Of a DNA stretch of 64,000 nt, positions 59,907-64,000 are shown one piece after another. Source of the stretch: Pseudomonas subflava. GTDB taxonomy: Bacteria > Pseudomonadota > Gammaproteobacteria > Pseudomonadales > Pseudomonadaceae. Under the pieces are notes generated by a model. That model searched no databases and had not been told where the DNA came from. It worked only from the letters and a program-made list of their open reading frames with translations. How positions within the stretch are numbered: the first letter of the stretch is position 1; each line of letters starts with the position of its first letter. Both the position numbers and the translations under genes were made by a program. Where the stretch lies: assembly GCF_023823685.1 (NCBI RefSeq), contig NZ_JAMXBF010000008.1, positions 62,001-126,000 of the forward strand, in the 5' to 3' direction.

Positions 59907-60842
59907 ATGAGCAGCAACATCTTCACCGGCACCATCCCCGCCCTGATGACGCCCTGCACCGCCGAGCGCAAACCGGACTTCGACGCCCTGGTGCGCAAGG
60001 GCCGCGAGCTGATCCAGGCCGGCATGAGCGCCGTGGTCTACTGCGGCTCCATGGGCGACTGGCCGTTGCTCACCGAGGCCGAGCGCCAGGAAGGGGTGGC
60101 GCGCCTGGTCGCCGCCGGCATCCCGACCATCGTCGGCACCGGTGCGGTGAACAGCCGCGAGGCCGTATCCCACGCCGCCCATGCCGCCAAGGTCGGCGCC
60201 CATGGCCTGATGGTCATCCCCCGCGTGCTGTCCCGTGGCGCGTCGCCGGCCGCTCAGGAGGCGCACTTCGCCGCCATTCTCGAGGCGGCGCCGAAGCTGC
60301 CGGCGGTGATCTACAACAGCCCGTACTACGGCTTCGCCACCCGCGCCGAGCTGTTCTTCAAGCTGCGCCGCCGGTACCCCAACCTGATCGGCTTCAAGGA
60401 GTTCGGCGGCGCCGCCGACATGCGCTACGCCGCCGAGCACATCACCTCGCAGGATGACCAGGTGATCCTCATGGCCGGCGTCGATACCCAGGTGGTGCAT
60501 GGCTTCGTCAATTGCGGCGCGACCGGCGCCATCACCGGTATCGGCAACGCCCTGCCGCGCGAAGTGCTGCAGCTGGTCGAACTGAGCAAGCAGGCCGCCA
60601 AGGGCGACGCCGTGGCCAGGCGCCGCGCCCAGGAGCTGTCCGAGGCGCTGAACGTGCTGTCGTCCTTCGACGAGGGTTGCGACCTGGTCCTCTACTACAA
60701 GTACCTGATGGTGCTGAACGGCGACAAGGAATACGCCCTGCACTTCAACGAGACCGATGTACTGAGCGACGCCCAGCGCAACTACGCCGAGACCCAGTAC
60801 AAGCTGTTCCGCCAGTGGTACGCCAACTGGTCGGCCGCCTGA
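59907..60842 (+). CDS. lhpC: Delta1-pyrroline-4-hydroxy-2-carboxylate deaminase (DapA family)
   Basis: 311-aa class I aldolase-fold enzyme converting the imino acid made by the D-hydroxyproline dehydrogenase into alpha-ketoglutarate semialdehyde and ammonia. Schiff-base Lys164 in GFKEFGG and the catalytic tyrosine region YNSPYYGFATR are visible. AGGAGG lies 8 bp before the ATG at 59907. Not dihydrodipicolinate synthase, judging from this context and the motif details. Followed by the semialdehyde dehydrogenase. Confidence 0.92.
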   Translation: MSSNIFTGTIPALMTPCTAERKPDFDALVRKGRELIQAGMSAVVYCGSMGDWPLLTEAERQEGVARLVAAGIPTIVGTGAVNSREAVSHAAHAAKVGAHGLMVIPRVLSRGASPAAQEAHFAAILEAAPKLPAVIYNSPYYGFATRAELFFKLRRRYPNLIGFKEFGGAADMRYAAEHITSQDDQVILMAGVDTQVVHGFVNCGATGAITGIGNALPREVLQLVELSKQAAKGDAVARRRAQELSEALNVLSSFDEGCDLVLYYKYLMVLNGDKEYALHFNETDVLSDAQRNYAETQYKLFRQWYANWSAA

Positions 60843-60930
60843 TCGCCGTGCTGCGGTCGGATGCTTCCAGGGCATCCGGCCGGTCTGCAATGGCAACGCT
60901 GATTTCATAGGCCCGCGACAGGAGCTAACC

Positions 60931-62514
60931 ATGCCCGCCACAATCGGCCACAACTTCATCGCCGGCGGCCGCAGTGCCGCCGGTGAGGTCATCCTGCACA
61001 GCCTCGACGCCACTACCGGCGAGGCGCTGCCCTACCGCTTCCACCAGGCCACCGAGGCCGAGGTGGACGCCGCCGCCCGCGCCGCCGAGGCCGCCTACCC
61101 GACCTACCGAGCCCAGAGCCCGGAGCGCCGCGCACAGTTCCTCGACGCCATCGCCGAGCAGATCGATGCCCTCGGCGACGACTTCGTCCAGCTGGTGTGC
61201 CGCGAGACCGCCCTGCCGGCCGCACGCATCCAGGGCGAACGCGGCCGTACCAGCGGCCAGATGCGCCTGTTCGCCAAGGTGCTGCGGCGCGGCGACTTCC
61301 TCGGCGCGCGCATCGACCGCGCCCTGCCCGAGCGCCAGCCACTGCCGCGCCCGGACCTGCGCCAGTACCGCACCGGCGTCGGCCCGGTGGCGGTGTTCGG
61401 CGCCAGCAACTTCCCGCTGGCCTTCTCCACCGCCGGTGGTGATACCGCCGCGGCGCTGGCCGCCGGCTGCCCGGTGGTGTTCAAGGCCCACAGCGGCCAC
61501 ATGGCCACCGCCGAGCTGATGGCCCAGGCGATCATCCGCGCCGCCGAGGCCACCGGCATGCCGGCCGGCGTGTTCAACATGGTCTACGGCGGCGGGGTCG
61601 GCGAGTGGCTGGTCAAGCATCCGGCGATCCAGGCGGTTGGCTTCACCGGCTCGCTGAAGGGCGGCCGTGCCCTGTGCGACATGGCCGCCGCGCGCCCCCA
61701 TCCCATCCCGGTGTTCGCCGAGATGAGCTCGATCAACCCGGTGCTGATGCTGCCGGCCGCCCTCGCCGCCCGCGGCGAGAAGATCGCCCGCGAACTGGCC
61801 GACTCGGTGGTGCAAGGTTGCGGCCAGTTCTGCACCAATCCCGGCCTGGTCATCGGCATCGCCTCGCCGGCCTTCAGCGTGTTCACCGCCAGCCTGATCG
61901 CCGAGATCGGCCAGCGCCCGCCACAGACCATGCTCAACGCCGGCACCCTGAGCAGCTACGAGCACGGCCTGGCCGCGCTGCGCGCCCACCCGGGGGTGAA
62001 GCACCTGGCCGGCCAGCCGCAGGAAGGCCGCCAGGCCCGCCCGCAGCTGTTCCAGGCCGATGTCGCGCTGCTGCTCGACGGCGACGAGCTGCTGCAGGAA
62101 GAGGTGTTCGGTCCGGTGACCGTGGTGGTGGAAGTGGCCGACAAGGCCGAACTGATCCGCGCCCTGCACGGCCTGCGCGGCCAGCTGACCGCCACCCTGA
62201 CCGCCGAGCCGGCCGATCTGGAGGCCCACGGCGACCTGTTGCCACTGCTGGAACAGAAGGTTGGCCGGGTGCTGTTCAACGGTTATCCGACCGGCGTGGA
62301 CGTGTGCGACGCGATGGTCCACGGCGGCCCCTACCCGGCCACTTCGGATGCACGCGGCACCTCGGTCGGCAGCCTGGCCATCGACCGCTTCCTGCGCCCG
62401 GTGTGCTACCAGAACTGCCCGGACGCCCTGCTGCCGGACGCCCTGAAGAACGCCAACCCGCTGGGTCTGGCCCGGCTGGTCGACGGCATCACCACGCGGG
62501 AATCGCTGGCCTGA
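60931..62514 (+). CDS. Alpha-ketoglutarate semialdehyde dehydrogenase
   Basis: 527-aa NAD(P)-dependent aldehyde dehydrogenase giving 2-oxoglutarate, the last step of hydroxyproline breakdown. Catalytic Cys301 (GQFCTNPG) and general base Glu264 (FAEMSSINP) are intact; GPVAVFGASNFPLAFSTAGGD is the coenzyme region of the KGSADH type III group. 88 bp after the deaminase gene; ended by a strong terminator. Confidence 0.93.
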   Translation: MPATIGHNFIAGGRSAAGEVILHSLDATTGEALPYRFHQATEAEVDAAARAAEAAYPTYRAQSPERRAQFLDAIAEQIDALGDDFVQLVCRETALPAARIQGERGRTSGQMRLFAKVLRRGDFLGARIDRALPERQPLPRPDLRQYRTGVGPVAVFGASNFPLAFSTAGGDTAAALAAGCPVVFKAHSGHMATAELMAQAIIRAAEATGMPAGVFNMVYGGGVGEWLVKHPAIQAVGFTGSLKGGRALCDMAAARPHPIPVFAEMSSINPVLMLPAALAARGEKIARELADSVVQGCGQFCTNPGLVIGIASPAFSVFTASLIAEIGQRPPQTMLNAGTLSSYEHGLAALRAHPGVKHLAGQPQEGRQARPQLFQADVALLLDGDELLQEEVFGPVTVVVEVADKAELIRALHGLRGQLTATLTAEPADLEAHGDLLPLLEQKVGRVLFNGYPTGVDVCDAMVHGGPYPATSDARGTSVGSLAIDRFLRPVCYQNCPDALLPDALKNANPLGLARLVDGITTRESLA

Positions 62515-62555
62515 AACACCTTGTGTCGGCTCAGACACCAGCGCTTCTCTCCCTC

Positions 62556-62581
62556 AGCCCCGGTTCGCCGGGGCTTTTTTT
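62556..62581 (+). terminator. Terminator of the hydroxyproline operon
   Basis: AGCCCCGG-TTCG-CCGGGGCT with six further Ts. Confidence 0.96.
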
Positions 62582-62613
62582 CGTGAGAAAGATGAATCCG
62601 CGCCCTGCGCCAT

Positions 62614-62673
62614 GTAGCCCGGATGCAAGTCGGGACTTCGAGGGCTGCCTTACCCGGATTACATCCGGGCTAC
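62614..62673. repeat. REP pair (GTAGCCCGGATGCAAGTCGGG type)
   Basis: Same family as 21916-21975, slightly diverged in the first hairpin; ends ACATCCGGGCTAC. Confidence 0.8.
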
Positions 62674-62716
62674 CGTCTGGGGTGAGGGTATCGGGCGACT
62701 CGGAGCTGCCAGGCCC

Positions 62717-62773
62717 GTAGCCCGGATGCAATCCGGGAGCGGAGTCGCCTGTTCCCGGATTGCATCCGGCTAC
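62717..62773. repeat. REP pair (GTAGCCCGGATGCAATCCGGG type)
   Basis: Second of two REP pairs in the 277-bp gap after the semialdehyde dehydrogenase. The distal arm lost one G (ATCCGGCTAC). Confidence 0.8.
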
Positions 62774-62791
62774 GCTACGTCAAACGACACC

Positions 62792-63799
62792 CTAGGCCAG
62801 CAGCGCCTGCAGATCGCGATAGAGGCCGTCGCTGATCTCCACACCTTCCGCCAGGCTCTTCGCCCGCGCCTTGTAGCGGCGCTGCGACGGCAGCCGCGCG
62901 CCCTGGCCCTGGATCGCCTCGAACAGCGCCTCGGCGCGGGCCAGGTGCTGGTCGGCCTGCTCACCGAGGAAGCGCTGCGGGTCGAGGGCGATGATCAGTT
63001 CGCCGTGGTACGGCAGGGCATTCACGCCGCCGTCGAAGGCGCCGGATTCGAGGCTGGTCAGGTCGCCGATCAGCGGCCCGGCGATCAGCTCGATCATCGC
63101 CGACAGGGCCGAGCCTTTGTGCCCGCCGAAGGTCAGCATGGCACCGTGGTCGAGCACCTCGGCAGCCTCGCTGCTCGGCTGGCCGCTGCGGTCCACGCCC
63201 CAGCCGGCCGGCAGCGGCGCGCCGGAGCGGCGGTGCAGCTCGATCTCGCCACGCGCCACGGCGCTGGTGGCGAAGTCGAAGACGAAGGGATGGCCGCCGG
63301 CCCGCGGCCAGCCGAAGGCGATGGGGTTGGTGCCGAACAGCGGGCGGCTGCCGCCGGCCGGCGCGACGTAGGCCTGGGTCGGGTTGCAGGCCAGCGCCAC
63401 CAGGCCCAGCTCGGTGATCGCCTCCATCTCCGCCCACAGCGCGGAGAAGTGCACGCAGCGATTGATGGCCATGGCGGCGATGCCATTGCGCCGCGCCTTG
63501 TCGGCCAGCAGCGGCAGGCCGGCGGCGAACGCCAGCTGGGAGAAGCCGCCATGGGCATCGACGCGCACCAGCGATGGCGCCTGGTCGATCACCTCGGGCT
63601 CGGCATCGGCCACCGCCTTGCCGGACTTGAGCGTGCGCACAATGCCAAGCAGGCGCCACAGGCCGTGGGAGGTGCAGCCGTCGCGCTCGCCGGCCGTCAC
63701 GGTGGCGGCGATGGCCTGCACGAAGGCCTCGCTGAAACCGGCGTGGCGCAGGATGTCGGCGGCCAGCTCATGGGCCTCGGTCAGGGTCAGTCGGGTCAT
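62792..63799 (-). CDS. Delta1-pyrroline-2-carboxylate reductase (Ldh family, DpkA/LhpD-like)
   Basis: 335-aa NAD(P)H-dependent malate/L-lactate dehydrogenase-family enzyme. Landmarks: DGCTSHGLWRL (about 40-50), INRCVHFSALWAEME, and FGTNPIAFGWPRAGG. This family reduces Delta1-pyrroline-2-carboxylate and Delta1-piperideine-2-carboxylate to proline and pipecolate. It would complete the AcnX route (3-hydroxyproline to proline). Convergent with the main operon and separated by REP DNA. Confidence 0.88.
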   Translation of the reverse strand: MTRLTLTEAHELAADILRHAGFSEAFVQAIAATVTAGERDGCTSHGLWRLLGIVRTLKSGKAVADAEPEVIDQAPSLVRVDAHGGFSQLAFAAGLPLLADKARRNGIAAMAINRCVHFSALWAEMEAITELGLVALACNPTQAYVAPAGGSRPLFGTNPIAFGWPRAGGHPFVFDFATSAVARGEIELHRRSGAPLPAGWGVDRSGQPSSEAAEVLDHGAMLTFGGHKGSALSAMIELIAGPLIGDLTSLESGAFDGGVNALPYHGELIIALDPQRFLGEQADQHLARAEALFEAIQGQGARLPSQRRYKARAKSLAEGVEISDGLYRDLQALLA

Positions 63800-63875
63800 A
63801 ACGGGCTCCTGGCAGTCTGCCCGTTACAGTGGCCCGTCGGCGCCGCCGAGGCTTGATCGCTTTGCACGCGCGGCA

Positions 63876-63889
63876 TGCCGAATTCGGCA
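63876..63889. promoter_or_regulatory. Perfect 14-bp palindrome TGCCGAATTCGGCA
   Basis: In the 105-bp gap before the reductase gene (upstream in its direction) and just past the stop of the partial gene at the right edge. Candidate operator of a different regulator from the TTTCGTATACGAAA boxes. Confidence 0.5.
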
Positions 63890-63904
63890 CACCGCGCACA
63901 GGGC

Positions 63905-64000
63905 TCAAGCCGCGTGGCGTTGCGGGCTGCGCGTGATCGGCAGGAAATCGGCGGGGAGCAGATCGGGATAGCCACCGAGCTCCTGCTGCAGCCGGCGCTG
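63905..64000 (-). CDS. C-terminal end of a gene entering from the right edge, unknown
   Basis: Minus-strand frame open to the window edge and ending in TGA at 63905-63907; the visible 31 residues end LPADFLPITRSPQRHAA. It reads in the same direction as the reductase gene, 105 bp ahead of it. Too short to assign. Confidence 0.5.
   Translation of the reverse strand, partial: QRRLQQELGGYPDLLPADFLPITRSPQRHAA

Noticed and set aside
59907..60842. 4-hydroxy-tetrahydrodipicolinate synthase (DapA)
   Set aside because: Same fold, but the position between hydroxyproline enzymes and the upstream shared operator point to the hydroxyproline deaminase.

Overview
The window is high-GC chromosomal DNA of a Pseudomonas-type gammaproteobacterium. 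The gene content supports this: a long-type PstC, purEK, split pyruvate carboxylase (PycA/PycB) with a divergent LysR regulator, the AauSR-controlled acidic amino acid transporter, and abundant GTAG-type REP inverted repeats. From memory, the order pst - purKE - aspA - pycAB resembles the PA5368-PA5437 part of P. aeruginosa PAO1; I could not compute this. I saw no rRNA, tRNA, CRISPR array or intact insertion sequence.

Layout. (1) 1-3342: pstC (cut by the left edge) and pstS with a clear PHO box, minus strand. (2) 3410-11620: housekeeping and hypothetical genes: a PQQ-type sugar dehydrogenase lipoprotein, an MFS symporter, a YciA-like thioesterase, a YeaD-like mutarotase, a DUF3299-like protein, a GlsB/YeaQ membrane protein, purK, purE, a small lipoprotein and a secreted hypothetical. 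(3) 11621-18515: the acidic amino acid operon aatJQMP with a sigma54 promoter, two AauR-type operators and a Crc/Hfq-type AANAANAA motif, followed by aauS-aauR. (4) 18516-25389: tandem 164-bp repeats, a HypT-like LysR gene, aspA, then a MocR regulator divergent from a paiB-GNAT-GNAT operon. (5) 25390-26501: a low-GC islet with a frameshifted HEXXH metallopeptidase. (6) 26502-37373: HTH regulator, AgcS symporter, asparaginase, autotransporter, glutaminase, acetylpolyamine deacetylase, and PotF-like binding protein. (7) 37377-45679: CBS protein, HDOD protein, threonine aldolase, DUF1127 protein, lipoprotein, pycB, pycA, pycR.

(8) 45742-63799 is the standout: a combined hydroxyproline catabolic island. 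One arm handles trans-4-hydroxy-L-proline: C2 epimerase, three-part D-hydroxyproline dehydrogenase, DapA-type deaminase, and alpha-ketoglutarate semialdehyde dehydrogenase. The second arm appears to handle 3-hydroxyproline: a dedicated polar amino acid ABC transporter, a fused aconitase X (cis-3-hydroxyproline dehydratase type), an unusual Ser/Cys proline racemase homologue, and an Ldh-family imino acid reductase. A GntR/FCD regulator opens the island, and a PAS-AraC regulator lies inside it. A shared palindrome, TTTCGTATACGAAA (perfect at 59862, near-perfect at 53990 and 45696), links three promoters into one predicted regulon. A secreted M14 zinc carboxypeptidase is embedded in the island, suggesting a link between extracellular protein or peptide degradation and hydroxyproline use.

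Themes. Much of the window concerns amino acid, amide and polyamine scavenging (Asp, Glu, Asn, Gln, Ala/Gly, hydroxyproline, polyamines) feeding the TCA cycle, next to the anaplerotic pyruvate carboxylase. Intergenic gaps carry several REP families, and two of these elements supply the stop codon of the adjoining gene.
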